A DNA stretch of 64,000 nt, from contig NZ_CP082286.1 of NCBI RefSeq assembly GCF_019880245.1, forward strand, positions 186,001 through 250,000, read 5' to 3'. This stretch comes from Halobaculum roseum (GTDB lineage: Archaea > Halobacteriota > Halobacteria > Halobacteriales > Haloferacaceae). Shown here piece by piece: positions 24,110 through 33,438 of this stretch (position 1 is its first letter; every line of letters begins with the position of its first letter). The translations under genes and the position numbers were made by a program. The notes under the pieces were generated by a model. The model had not been told where the DNA came from, made no database searches, and saw only the letters and a list, made by a program, of their open reading frames with translations.

Positions 24110-24951
24110 CCTACGACGAGTACCTCGACGGCAAGCCCGTCGTCATCACCGCGGCGCTCACGGGCGGGATCCAGGGGAAGGAGGCGCACCCCGAGCTCCC
24201 CGAGACGCCCGCGGAGATCGCCGAGGCGGCCGCGGCGGTCGAGGACGCCGGGGCCGCGGTCGTCCACCTGCACGCCCGCCGCGACAACGGCGAGCGGGCG
24301 TTCTCGACCGAGCGGTTTCAGGAAGTGACCGACGCCGTGCGCGAGGCGACCGACGACATCGTGATCCAGCACTCGACGGGCGGCACCGCCGCGCCCGACG
24401 CCCTCCGCGCGGAGCCGCTCCGGACGGATCCCGCTCCGGAGATGGCGAGCCTCGACATGGGGCCGATGAACCGCGGGCGCCGCCTCACCAGCGAGAACAC
24501 CCGCGACACGATCGACGGCCTGCACGCGGAGATGCGCGATCGGGGGATCAAGCCGGAGCTTGAGGTGTTCAACAACGGCCACCTCAACGAGGCGTTCCGG
24601 ATCCTCGACGACCTGGAGGAGCCGCCGTACCTGAACCTCATCTTCGGGCCGGGGACGCTCGCGCCGCCCTCGCCCGCGAACCTCCAGCGGACGGTCGACC
24701 AGCTCCCGGACCGCGCGGAGTTCAACGTCATCGGCTTCGGTCCCCACCAGCTTCCGCTGACGACCCAGTCGATGATCCTCGGGGGGCACGTCCGCGTCGG
24801 ACTGGAGGACAACAGCTACCTCCGGAAGGGGGAAATGGCGACGAACGAGGCGCTCGTCGCGCGGGCGGCCCGGATCGCCGAGGAACTCGGTCGACCGGTC
24901 GCGTCGCCCGCGGACGCACGCGACCTGCTCGGGGTCGAGTCGCGGCGCTGA
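24106..24951 (+). CDS. Beta-keto acid cleavage enzyme (BKACE, DUF849)
   Basis: A 281-residue TIM-barrel enzyme of the BKACE family, founded on Kce, the 3-keto-5-aminohexanoate cleavage enzyme of lysine fermentation. These zinc enzymes condense a beta-keto acid with acetyl-CoA, giving a CoA ester and acetoacetate. The zinc site VVHLHARRDNGER near residue 60 is visible, followed by IVIQHSTGGTAAPDALR and LNLIFGPGTLAPPSP, and a late GGHVRVGLEDN near residue 226. No other lysine-fermentation gene is nearby, so another beta-keto acid, for instance from carnitine or betaine-like compounds, is possible. Translationally coupled to the four-Cys protein. Confidence 0.87.
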   Translation: MTYDEYLDGKPVVITAALTGGIQGKEAHPELPETPAEIAEAAAAVEDAGAAVVHLHARRDNGERAFSTERFQEVTDAVREATDDIVIQHSTGGTAAPDALRAEPLRTDPAPEMASLDMGPMNRGRRLTSENTRDTIDGLHAEMRDRGIKPELEVFNNGHLNEAFRILDDLEEPPYLNLIFGPGTLAPPSPANLQRTVDQLPDRAEFNVIGFGPHQLPLTTQSMILGGHVRVGLEDNSYLRKGEMATNEALVARAARIAEELGRPVASPADARDLLGVESRR

Positions 24952-25026
24952 CGTTCGGGGGCGGGGGGTCGCGTCGCCGGCCACGCCGCGGATGCGGCTC
25001 GGCGAGGGCGGTGACCGATCGCGCGC

Positions 25027-25518
25027 TCAGAGCACGAAGACCGCCACGACGAACCCGGCGAGTATCGACAGCGTCAACGCGAGTTGCGCGACCGACGACG
25101 CGAGCATCCCGGCGACGGTGAAGGCGGCGGCCCGGACTGCCTCGTCGGACGCCTTCCCCGTGCGCAGTTCCGCCGCGAACACGACGCCGACGGTGCCGAC
25201 GAGGATGCCGAGCGGGCCGACGACGAACAACAGCACGAGCGACGCCAGTCCGGCCGCCACCATCGTCGCGGGCTCTGCGCCGCCGGCCTTCGAGGCGAGT
25301 GGACCGCCGAGGTGCTCGACGGCGAAGGCGGTCAAACCGACGAGCGTGAAGACGACGACCCAACCGAGCCCAAGCGTCGGCGCCGACGGCGGCGCGAGGA
25401 CGTAGTAGACGAGGACGCCCGCGACCGAGAGCGGGCCGGCCGGCACCAGCGGGACGACGCTCCCGACGACGCCGGCGACGAGGAGGGCGAGCGCGGCGAG
25501 GACGACGAGATCGACCAT
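25027..25518 (-). CDS. DUF456 membrane protein
   Basis: A 163-residue protein with about five hydrophobic segments. The glycine-proline-rich turn SVVPLVPAGPLSVAGVLVYY near residue 21, together with LGWVVVFTLVGL and a later VGPLGILVGTVG, matches DUF456, a small membrane family present in bacteria and archaea without known function. Starts at ATG 25518. It is monocistronic and lies upstream of nothing on its strand except intergenic sequence. Confidence 0.8.
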   Translation of the reverse strand: MVDLVVLAALALLVAGVVGSVVPLVPAGPLSVAGVLVYYVLAPPSAPTLGLGWVVVFTLVGLTAFAVEHLGGPLASKAGGAEPATMVAAGLASLVLLFVVGPLGILVGTVGVVFAAELRTGKASDEAVRAAAFTVAGMLASSVAQLALTLSILAGFVVAVFVL

Positions 25519-25620
25519 GGACCGGGGTTGGCGGGCGACGGGGATAAGTTCGGGCGCGGTTCCGACTGGTCCACCCTCGCTCCCCGCGGGGTCCCTCCCA
25601 GCTCCCTCCCGGCTCCCTCG

Positions 25621-28002
25621 CTACTCGTATCGATCGCGCTCGGCGAACGCCGCCTCGTCGCCGTAGCGGTCCACGAGGGGTTGGAGCGCGCGACCGAGGC
25701 TCCGCATGCACTCGGCCGTCGAGACGTAGTCGAGTTCCTGGGCGACGCGCTCCCACTCGCGCGCCTGCAACACTTTCCGAACGAGCAGGCGCTCCTCCCG
25801 GGCGGAGAGGTCCGCCTCGCGGTCGAGCAGGTGCGCGAGCGCGAGCCGCCGGAACGGTCGCGGCGCCGCGTCCGCGAGCCCGGGGCCGTACGCCGCAGCG
25901 ACGGTTAGCCGCCACTCGTACTCGGACACGTCGACGACGGCCTCGCCGTCGGCGTCGCAGGCGGCGAGCGCGGCGCGGACCACGTCCGGGTCGAGATCGC
26001 GCAGGGCGTCAGAGAGGACCCCGCCGATCCGCTCTCGGAACCACCGGGCGTGTCGGCGCGCGAGCGCCCGTCCGTCGTCGCTCGCCGGGGCCATCATGAG
26101 CGCCGAGTGCTCGCCGCTCGCGGCGTTGCGCGTGGTCGCGAGGTGGACCGTCCGGTAGCCGTTCTCGGCCCAGAAGTCGAGCAGGCCGGGCGTCGCGCCG
26201 AACCCCGTGCCGAGGTAGTCCACGTCGTCGCCGGTCTCCCGCTCGATCTCCCGGAGCAGCCGCGACCCGAGCCCGCGGCTCCGGACGGCGTGGTGGGTCG
26301 CGATGCGCATGACGCGCAGGCCGGTCGGCGCGGCCGCCTCGGGGTCGCGAAGCTGGCTGGTCAACACGTCCGGGAGCATGTTGCCGCGGACGCGCTCGCC
26401 GTCGTACATCGCCTCGCGGGTCCCGGCGTCCAGGCCGCCCTCCCGCGCCAGCAGCGCGACCGAGACGACGTGCCCCTCGTACGTCAGCGCGCGAACCGTG
26501 AGGTTCGGCGCGTCCAGCAGGCGCGCGAGGTCGTCGGGTTCGGTACGGTAGTGCGCGAGCACCAGCAGGCCGAACGCCTCCGAGAGCAGGTGCTCGTCGG
26601 CGAGGAGGTCGTCCCCGTCGAGCGCGCGGTAGTCGACGGTCTCGGGATCCGCGTCGGCGACCGCCTCGTCGACCGGGGGTCGGGCGTCGAGCATGAGCGC
26701 GCGGAACGCCCACCCCTCGACCGGGTCGCCGCGGGCGTAGCGGATGGGGTCGTCCATCCGTACGTCGGTGACGCGGCGGTCCGACCCGTCGAGCCGGTCG
26801 CGAAAGCGGACCGAGAACCCCCGGCCGGCGCCCTCGTAGCCGTGGACGGTCGTGACGAACGCCGCGGCGGGCGCCGCGAGCAGGTCCGCGAGCAGGCGCA
26901 CCGGGAGCGCGGCCGCCTCGTCGGCGATCGCCACGTCGGCGTCGCCGGCGGCCTCGGCCGCCTCCGCTGGCGGGAGGTAGCGGATCCGGCCGCGTCCGGT
27001 CGGATCTGCCGTCGGTTCGTCGGCGGACGCCCCGACCTCGATCCGGCGCTCCTCGTCGACCGCGAACGTCGCGTCGAGATCCGCGAGCAGGGCGCGGGCG
27101 CGCTCGAACAGCGCCGCGGCGCCGCCGAACGAGGGCGCGGTGACGAGCACGTCGCGGCCGTCGAGCGCGAGGCTCGCGGCGGCGAGGCCCGCGGCGCTGG
27201 ATTTCCCGCGGCCGCGGTCGGCCTCGACCACGACCGCCTCGGCTTGCTCGGGGGTTCCGGTTCGAAGCCGCTCCAGCGACGACAGCACGCGCGACTGGTC
27301 CCGAGTGAGACACGACTCGTACGCGACGGCCGGGAACGCCGCGGCGTCGGGGACGGTCGGTCCCGGTTCGGCCGGGGGCGCGTCGTCGCCGGTGAGCCCG
27401 TCCCGTTCGATATCCGCGGCGGTGTCATCGGCGACGGTGCCATCCGCCGCGTCGCCGGCGTTGCCGCCGGCGTCGAGAGCGTCGTCGTCAGCGCCGTCAG
27501 CGGCGTCGTCGCCGACCCCGACGATCGCGACGCCGGGGTGCGTCCGGAGCGTCTCGACCAGCCGCGTGCGGAAGCGACCGGACACGTCGTCGAGGCCGAA
27601 CGGCGGGACGGCGAGCGACTCGTCGAAGTCGTCGCGGCGGTCGGGCCAGTCGTCGAGCGGCGGCGCGAGGAGAACGTAGAGGCCGCCGCCGTCGACGGCG
27701 CCGACCGACTGGCCGACGACGTCGGGCGAGAACTCCGCGAACGCGTCGAGGATCACCGCCTCTCGGGTGGTCCCGAGCAGTCGCTTGGCGTGTTTCGGCC
27801 GGTGGCGCTCGAAGCGGAACCCCTCGCGGGTCGACAACAGCGTCGTCTCCTCGTCCGCGATGTCGGCGGACTCGACGGCGGTGAAGGCGGCGTCGAAGCA
27901 GGCGTCCCGGTCGCCGTGGAGGACGAGCAGGCGCCGCTGGTTCGTCCGACGCGCCTCCGCCCCGAGGTCGGCGGCGAGGGAGGCGAGGGCGGCGATGTCC
28001 AT
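25621..28002 (-). CDS. tmcA: tRNA(Met) cytidine acetyltransferase TmcA
   Basis: A 793-residue enzyme that acetylates the wobble cytidine of tRNAs (ac4C), using acetyl-CoA and ATP. Domains in order: N-terminal DUF1726-like region (1-200), an acidic low-complexity insert (about 160-235), an RNA-helicase-type ATPase (about 235-440, Walker A GRGKSSAAG, Walker B ADEAAALP), a GNAT acetyltransferase domain (about 470-640, RIATHHAVRSRGLGSRLLRE) and a C-terminal tRNA-binding domain. Start at ATG 28002 (MDIAALASLAADLG); a longer frame goes to 28059. In haloarchaea ac4C helps heat and salt tolerance of RNA. It is divergent from the ferredoxin gene. Confidence 0.93.
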   Translation of the reverse strand: MDIAALASLAADLGAEARRTNQRRLLVLHGDRDACFDAAFTAVESADIADEETTLLSTREGFRFERHRPKHAKRLLGTTREAVILDAFAEFSPDVVGQSVGAVDGGGLYVLLAPPLDDWPDRRDDFDESLAVPPFGLDDVSGRFRTRLVETLRTHPGVAIVGVGDDAADGADDDALDAGGNAGDAADGTVADDTAADIERDGLTGDDAPPAEPGPTVPDAAAFPAVAYESCLTRDQSRVLSSLERLRTGTPEQAEAVVVEADRGRGKSSAAGLAAASLALDGRDVLVTAPSFGGAAALFERARALLADLDATFAVDEERRIEVGASADEPTADPTGRGRIRYLPPAEAAEAAGDADVAIADEAAALPVRLLADLLAAPAAAFVTTVHGYEGAGRGFSVRFRDRLDGSDRRVTDVRMDDPIRYARGDPVEGWAFRALMLDARPPVDEAVADADPETVDYRALDGDDLLADEHLLSEAFGLLVLAHYRTEPDDLARLLDAPNLTVRALTYEGHVVSVALLAREGGLDAGTREAMYDGERVRGNMLPDVLTSQLRDPEAAAPTGLRVMRIATHHAVRSRGLGSRLLREIERETGDDVDYLGTGFGATPGLLDFWAENGYRTVHLATTRNAASGEHSALMMAPASDDGRALARRHARWFRERIGGVLSDALRDLDPDVVRAALAACDADGEAVVDVSEYEWRLTVAAAYGPGLADAAPRPFRRLALAHLLDREADLSAREERLLVRKVLQAREWERVAQELDYVSTAECMRSLGRALQPLVDRYGDEAAFAERDRYE

Positions 28003-28089
28003 ACCTCCGGTTTCCCGCGTCCCGAGTTGGGTCTTTCCGTCGCCGGGACCGACACCCATGTTTAACTACTCGTGTGAGAGTGTGCATAG

Positions 28090-28425
<336 letters not shown>

Positions 28426-28520
28426 CTCGCGACCGGGGCGGACGCCGAGCGTGAGGTCGGAGCCGCGATCGACGCGGACCGAGAGCGGCGCCGCTGGGGG
28501 CCGGCGGGGGCGACGGCGGA

Positions 28521-28532
28521 GAAACGTTTACT
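28521..28532 (+). promoter_or_regulatory. Promoter of the etf operon
   Basis: GAAACG (BRE-like, 28521-28526) followed by TTTACT (28527-28532), about 38 nt before the etfB ATG at 28568, giving a leader of about 15 nt. The repeated half sequence ATTAGATAGATTAG (28546-28559) lies between TATA and start and could bind a regulator. Confidence 0.5.
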
Positions 28533-28567
28533 TTCGACTCGTGACATTAGATAGATTAGTGGTACCA

Positions 28568-29419
28568 ATGCACACAGTCGTGATGACGAAGGGGGTCCCC
28601 GACTTCCGCGAGGGGAAGGTCGCCTTCGACGAGGACGGACACTTAGAGCGGGGGAACACCCCGACGGTGATGAACCCGAACGACGAGCACGCGTTGCGCG
28701 CGGCGCTCCAGACCCGCGTTCGACACGGCGGACGCGTGAGCGTGATGAGTATGGGCCCCCCGGGGTACGAGGACGTGCTCCGGGAGGCGATGGAGTCGGT
28801 GTACGCCGACGACTGCTATCTCGTCTCGGACAAGCAGTTCGCCGCCGCCGACACGTGGGCGACGGCGATCACGCTCGCGACGGCCATCGAGCACCTCGGC
28901 GAGCCGGACCTGGTGTTCGCGGGGTTCAAGACGGCCGACGGGGAGACGGGCCACACCGGCCCGCAGACGTGCTGGGGCCTCGATATGCCGATCGTCACCC
29001 ACGTCGTCGCGCTCGACATCGACCCCGAGGACCGGACGCTGCGCGCGAAGCGACTCGTCGAGGGGGACATCGAGGAGATCGAGACGGTGGAGACGTCGCT
29101 GCCGGCGTTCGTCGTCGCCGACCCCGAGTTCGAGCCGTCGTATCGGACCGCCCGACACCGCCTCGAACGGAAGCGACTCCGCGAGGAGGCGCGCGAGCGG
29201 GCGGCCGACATCGACGAGCACGTCACCTACTGGGACCACGAGGAACTGAACCTCGACCCCGACTACGTCGGCCTGGACGGGTCGCCGACGATCGTCTCCT
29301 CGGTCGACCCGATCCCGCGGGCGCCGGCCGAGCGGGAGGCCACCGAGGTCGACCCTGCGGACCCGGAGGCGCTGGGCGAGGTCGTCGAGGAACTGACGCC
29401 GCACGCGGGGGGTGACTGA
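28568..29419 (+). CDS. etfB: Electron transfer flavoprotein, beta subunit
   Basis: A 283-residue EtfB/FixA subunit. The family start MHTVVMTKGVPDF is followed by a nucleotide-binding Rossmann-like domain (NPNDEHALRAALQ near residue 37, VMSMGPPGYEDVLREAM near 61) and the typical GPQTCWGLDMPIVTHV near residue 137. The helical C-terminus (residues 195-283) is acidic and longer than in bacterial proteins. It pairs with EtfA, encoded 2 nt downstream, to carry FAD and AMP or a second FAD and to pass electrons between dehydrogenases and the FixC-type quinone oxidoreductase. Confidence 0.93.
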   Translation: MHTVVMTKGVPDFREGKVAFDEDGHLERGNTPTVMNPNDEHALRAALQTRVRHGGRVSVMSMGPPGYEDVLREAMESVYADDCYLVSDKQFAAADTWATAITLATAIEHLGEPDLVFAGFKTADGETGHTGPQTCWGLDMPIVTHVVALDIDPEDRTLRAKRLVEGDIEEIETVETSLPAFVVADPEFEPSYRTARHRLERKRLREEARERAADIDEHVTYWDHEELNLDPDYVGLDGSPTIVSSVDPIPRAPAEREATEVDPADPEALGEVVEELTPHAGGD

Positions 29420-29421
29420 GC

Positions 29422-31173
29422 GTGCCAGAGTTCGACCCCGCCGAGTTCGACGTCTCCGAGCTCGGCCCGAAGGTCCAGTCGATCGACGACCCGGCGGAAC
29501 TCCGCGCGATCCTTGAGGCCGAGCGCGACGGCGACAACCGCGACGCCGTGATCACCGTCATCGAGAGCAGGCTGGAGCAGGTGTCCGAGGACGACGGCGG
29601 CGACGATGGCGAGATCGACCTCGACGCGATGTCGGTGGCGGACATCGGCAACGCGCTGCAGAACGTCGACGACCCCGAGCGCCTGCGCGACCTCCGCGAG
29701 CGCGAGGTCGACGGCGAGGACAGAGACACCGTCCTCCGACTGATCGACCGTCGCCTCGACTCCGTCGAAGGGGGAGAGGAGGGCGAGACCGGGGGCGCGG
29801 AGACAGACCGCGAGCCGCCGGAGGAGCGCCACCCCGAGTTGGACCACCCGACGGCGGACAAACGCCACGTCCGGGCGCTGGAGGACGGCACGTACCGCGA
29901 CATGTGGGTGTACTGCGAGACGCAGGCGGGCGACCTGCTCGACGTGTCCCGCGAGATGCTCGGGAAGGCGCGGGAGCTGATGGACGGCTACAACGACGAC
30001 TACGTCGGCGACGACGAGGACGACGAGCGCGTCGTCGCGGTCCTGATCGGCGACGACGTGGCCGGCCACGCCGACGAGTGCATCGCGCTCGGCGCCGACG
30101 TGGTCGTCTACCACGAGGACGACCGCCTCGCGCGGTTCCAGCACAAGCCGTACAGCGAAGTGTTCGCGGACATGGCCCGGTGGGGCGCGGACCCGCCGGC
30201 CCGCGACGAGGACCGCGAGGCTTCGCCCCCCGAGGACGCCGACTGGCGCGACTACGACGAGCCGAGATACGTGCTGTTCCCGGCGACGCACAACGGCCGC
30301 GACCTCTCCGCACAGGTGCAGGCGGAACTCGACTCCGGGCTCGCCTCCGACTGCTCGGGGTTGTTCATCGACGACGTGGGTATCTCCAACCCGGTGAAGA
30401 CCGGGGCGCCGGGGACCACCCGGACGTTCGAGCGCGTCCTGCACATGAAGCGGCCGGACTTCTCCGGGTTCGAGTACTCGACCATCCTCTGTCTCGACAA
30501 CCCCGACCGGGAGTTCCACCCGCAGGGCGGTTCGGTCATCCCCGGCAGCTTCGAGGTTCCCGACCCGGACCCCGAGCGCGAGGGCGAGGTGATCGAACAC
30601 GAGGGCGACCTGGACGACGGCTGGTTCCGCGTCGAGGTGACGGAGTTCGACCGCCTCGACGGCGGCGTCGACCTCTCGGGTCACGACGTGGTCGTCGCCG
30701 TCGGCAGGGGCATCGGCGACGACCCGACGCGCGGGATGGAACTCGCGCTCGAACTGGCCGACGCGTTCGACGACGCCGCCGTGGGCGTCTCCCGCGGCAT
30801 CGTCACCGGCTCGTACAGCTTCGACGGCCACGTCGAGGAGTACACGGCCGAGGAGCGCCAGATCGGCGAGACCGGACAGGTCGTCGAGCCGTCCGTCTAC
30901 ATCGCCGCGGGCATCTCCGGGGCCGTCCAGCACAAGGTCGGATGTGACGAGTCCGACACCATCGTCGCGGTGAACACCGACCCGGACGCCCGGATCCACG
31001 ACTGGTGCGACTACTTCGTCGAGGGCGACCTCTTCGAGGTGCTCCCGCGGCTGACGGAGGCGGTGAAGACGGGGAGCGTCGACGCCGAGGCGCTCGCCGA
31101 CGGCGGGGCCGGGGAGCCCGCGACCGACGGCGGGACCGTCGCCGGCGACACCGGAGGTGAGGTCGATGAGTAA
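29422..31173 (+). CDS. etfA: Electron transfer flavoprotein, alpha subunit, with extended N-terminus
   Basis: A 583-residue EtfA/FixB, about 250 residues longer than bacterial homologues. Residues 1-140 are an extra module made of two copies of a helical unit (13-54 and 73-114), each with the pattern DDPxxLRxxxExExDGxxRDxV, separated by acidic loops. The ETF domain follows: VYCETQAGDLLDVSREML near 164, GDDVAGHADECIALGADVVV, and the FAD domain with VVVAVGRGIGD and YIAAGISGAVQHKVG. Several acidic inserts lie within. GTG start at 29422. The role of the repeats is unknown; they may mediate complex assembly or salt adaptation. Confidence 0.9.
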   Translation: MPEFDPAEFDVSELGPKVQSIDDPAELRAILEAERDGDNRDAVITVIESRLEQVSEDDGGDDGEIDLDAMSVADIGNALQNVDDPERLRDLREREVDGEDRDTVLRLIDRRLDSVEGGEEGETGGAETDREPPEERHPELDHPTADKRHVRALEDGTYRDMWVYCETQAGDLLDVSREMLGKARELMDGYNDDYVGDDEDDERVVAVLIGDDVAGHADECIALGADVVVYHEDDRLARFQHKPYSEVFADMARWGADPPARDEDREASPPEDADWRDYDEPRYVLFPATHNGRDLSAQVQAELDSGLASDCSGLFIDDVGISNPVKTGAPGTTRTFERVLHMKRPDFSGFEYSTILCLDNPDREFHPQGGSVIPGSFEVPDPDPEREGEVIEHEGDLDDGWFRVEVTEFDRLDGGVDLSGHDVVVAVGRGIGDDPTRGMELALELADAFDDAAVGVSRGIVTGSYSFDGHVEEYTAEERQIGETGQVVEPSVYIAAGISGAVQHKVGCDESDTIVAVNTDPDARIHDWCDYFVEGDLFEVLPRLTEAVKTGSVDAEALADGGAGEPATDGGTVAGDTGGEVDE

Positions 31174-32872
31174 CATGGACGAGATCGGGTTCGACTCCGC
31201 GGCCGCCGTCGACGGCGGGGAGTCGTTCGAGGCGGTCGTCGTCGGGGGCGGTCCGGGCGGCGCGGCCGCCGCGGCGGTCCTCGCCGAGAACGGCGTCGAG
31301 ACGCTCGTCCTTGAGCGGGGCGTCGAGTCCGGCTCGAAGAACGTCTCGGGCGGCCTGCTGTACGCCGAGGAGTCCGCCCCCTACACCCTCGACGGGCTGT
31401 TCCCGGGCTTTCGCGACGAGGCGACCGAACGGCCCGTCACCCGCAACTACATGGACAACCTCGCCGACGGGAAGGTCCACACCGTCGACCTCGGCGGCGT
31501 TCACCACCACGACACCGCGTGGTGCGACTCGGTGCTCCGGCGACCCATGGACTCGTGGGTCGCAGAGCGCGTCCACGAGCGAACCGTCGAGGCCGGCGGC
31601 GGCCTCCTGACGGGTGTCCGCGTGAACGGCCTCCTGCGCGAGGGCGGCGAGATCGTCGGCGTCACCTGCGACGAGCTCGACCCGATCCGCGCGGACCTGA
31701 TCGTCGCGGCCGACGGCGTGAACAGCGAACTCGCCCGCGACGCGGGGCTGATGGACTGGGACGAGCCCGAGGAGTGGTTCCAGGGCGTGAAAGCCGTCGT
31801 CGACGTTCCCCCCGAGGAGGTGAACGACCGGTTCGGCATCGACGACGACGAGGGCGTCGCCCGCCTGTTCGCCGGCGACCTGTTCGAGGGCGTCCGCGGC
31901 GGCGGCTTCCTCTACACGAACCGCGACTCGCTGTCGATCGGGACGGTGTTCCACCTCGACAGCCTCGCGGCCGAGCGCGCCGAGCCCCAGGAGCTCCTCG
32001 ACGCGCTGCTGACCCACCCCCACCTCGGACAGTGGCTGCCCGACGAGTACGACGAGCGCGAGTACTCGGCGAAGCTCGTCCCCGACTCGAAGAAGGTCGC
32101 CCATCCCTCGCCCCACGAGGGGGGCCTGCTGCTCGTCGGCGACGCCGCCGGCCAGATGCAGGCGCAGGGGCCGATCATCAAGGGGATGAACCACGCCGTC
32201 TCCGCGGGCGGGCTCGCCGCCGAGGCGTACATCGAGGCCCGCAACCGCCGACAGCCCGAGAGCGCGGGCGAGCGATACGAGCGACGGCTCCACGACTCCG
32301 GCCTGTACGGGAAGCTCAGACCCCGGCGGTACGAGGCGCTTGGGCGGTTCGGCGAGCGCGAGGCCGTCGCCGACGCGGTCGACGACCTCGCGGGTTCGCG
32401 ACTGGGTCGCCTCGGCGTCCGGGTCGCCGGCGGCGTCGTCGAGCGCGCGTTCAACTCCCCGTTCCTGCTGGGGGCGCTGCCCGACACGCGGACCGCCTAC
32501 GCGACCGTCCCGCGGGTGCTCGCGGAGGAACTCGGCGAGCCGGTTCGGGGCGACAACGACGCCGACCCGCCGTCGCTGGAGGAGCGCATCGGCGACCTCA
32601 CCTACGACACGGACGTGGGCAACCCGCACATCGAGCTGATCGACAACTCATTCGAGGCCAGCGGCACGGCAGTGACCGCGTGCCCCGTGAGCGCCGAGGG
32701 CTTCGGCGGCGGCTGCTACCGCGAGGAGACCGTCCGCGCGAACGGCGACGAGGAGCGCGTCGTGAGCCTCGACACCCAGCCGTGCGTCGAGTGCGGCACC
32801 TGCGCCGTCGTCGCCGACACGGAGTGGACGCACCCCCGCGGCGGCAAGGGCGTGGACTTCCGCCAGGGGTGA
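31166..32872 (+). CDS. fixC: FixC-type ETF-quinone oxidoreductase with ferredoxin tail
   Basis: A 568-residue FAD-dependent oxidoreductase. Residues about 18-55 hold the dinucleotide-binding motif AVVVGGGPGGAAAAAVLAE, followed by SKNVSGGLLYAEE, GDLFEGVRGGGFLYTNR and the FAD motif LLVGDAAGQMQAQGPIIKG near residue 323. The last 80 residues contain CPVSAEGFGGGCY and CVECGTCAVVADTEW, a fused FixX-like iron-sulfur domain, so this one protein combines FixC and FixX. It accepts electrons from EtfBA and passes them to the quinone pool or another carrier. ATG 31166 overlaps etfA by 8 nt. Confidence 0.92.
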   Translation: MSNMDEIGFDSAAAVDGGESFEAVVVGGGPGGAAAAAVLAENGVETLVLERGVESGSKNVSGGLLYAEESAPYTLDGLFPGFRDEATERPVTRNYMDNLADGKVHTVDLGGVHHHDTAWCDSVLRRPMDSWVAERVHERTVEAGGGLLTGVRVNGLLREGGEIVGVTCDELDPIRADLIVAADGVNSELARDAGLMDWDEPEEWFQGVKAVVDVPPEEVNDRFGIDDDEGVARLFAGDLFEGVRGGGFLYTNRDSLSIGTVFHLDSLAAERAEPQELLDALLTHPHLGQWLPDEYDEREYSAKLVPDSKKVAHPSPHEGGLLLVGDAAGQMQAQGPIIKGMNHAVSAGGLAAEAYIEARNRRQPESAGERYERRLHDSGLYGKLRPRRYEALGRFGEREAVADAVDDLAGSRLGRLGVRVAGGVVERAFNSPFLLGALPDTRTAYATVPRVLAEELGEPVRGDNDADPPSLEERIGDLTYDTDVGNPHIELIDNSFEASGTAVTACPVSAEGFGGGCYREETVRANGDEERVVSLDTQPCVECGTCAVVADTEWTHPRGGKGVDFRQG

Positions 32873-32879
32873 CGGACGG

Positions 32880-33293
32880 ATGAACGACGGCGAGGTGGAC
32901 GGCGAGACGGGCGGCGAGTGGGACGGCGAGACTGGCGGCGACGCGGGCCGCGAGTCGGACATCGCCGCGCTCGCCGCCCGTGCGGCGGCGGCCCGGGAGC
33001 GAGCCGAGCCGGACGAGGCCGCGGCCGCGGACGCCGCCCGCGACGGGCTCGGTCCCGTGGTCGCGCGGTACATCGAGGCGCGAACCGGGAGCGTCGAGCG
33101 CCTCTCGTCGGAGGGACTCGGCGATCTCGACCGCGCCTGCAACGACTGGCTCGTCGTGTACGCGCGGCGCTACGGCGTCGAGTGCGACCCCGGCGTTCCG
33201 GTTCGTACCGCCGCGGAGGCGCTGCTCGACACCCACGACATCGTCGCGACGGCGCGGGTGCTCACGGGCGTTCCCGCCCCCGGCGACGGGTGA
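32880..33293 (+). CDS. Helical protein at the end of the etf cluster, unknown
   Basis: A 137-residue protein. Residues 1-30 are an acidic Gly/Glu/Asp-rich repeat (DGEVDGETGG-like), then a helical domain from about 30 to 130 with LGDLDRACNDWLVVYARRYG near residue 80 and TARVLTGVPAPGDG at the end. It starts 7 nt after fixC, so it is the fourth gene of the operon (etfB, etfA, fixC, this). No family recognised. It may be a stabiliser or assembly factor specific to haloarchaeal ETF. Confidence 0.7.
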   Translation: MNDGEVDGETGGEWDGETGGDAGRESDIAALAARAAAARERAEPDEAAAADAARDGLGPVVARYIEARTGSVERLSSEGLGDLDRACNDWLVVYARRYGVECDPGVPVRTAAEALLDTHDIVATARVLTGVPAPGDG

Positions 33294-33402
33294 GCGCGAC
33301 GAGTGACGACGCCCGGGGAGAACGCCGGCTGCCGGGTGGGCCTTCGGTCACGACGGACCGGCCCGTCGCCGGGTGGACGTGTCTGTCCCCCGACCCCGAC
33401 GG

Positions 33403-33420
33403 ACTATCATTAAGTATAGT
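33403..33420. promoter_or_regulatory. Inverted repeat spanning the TATA box of the HTH-GNAT gene
   Basis: ACTAT, spacer CATTAAGT, ATAGT is a 5-bp inverted repeat with an 8-bp spacer. It overlaps the ATTAAGTA TATA element (33409-33416), 23-30 nt before the ATG at 33439. The HTH-containing product could be the binding protein; this is inference. Confidence 0.4.
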
Positions 33421-33438
33421 GGTGTGTTAACAGGAGCC

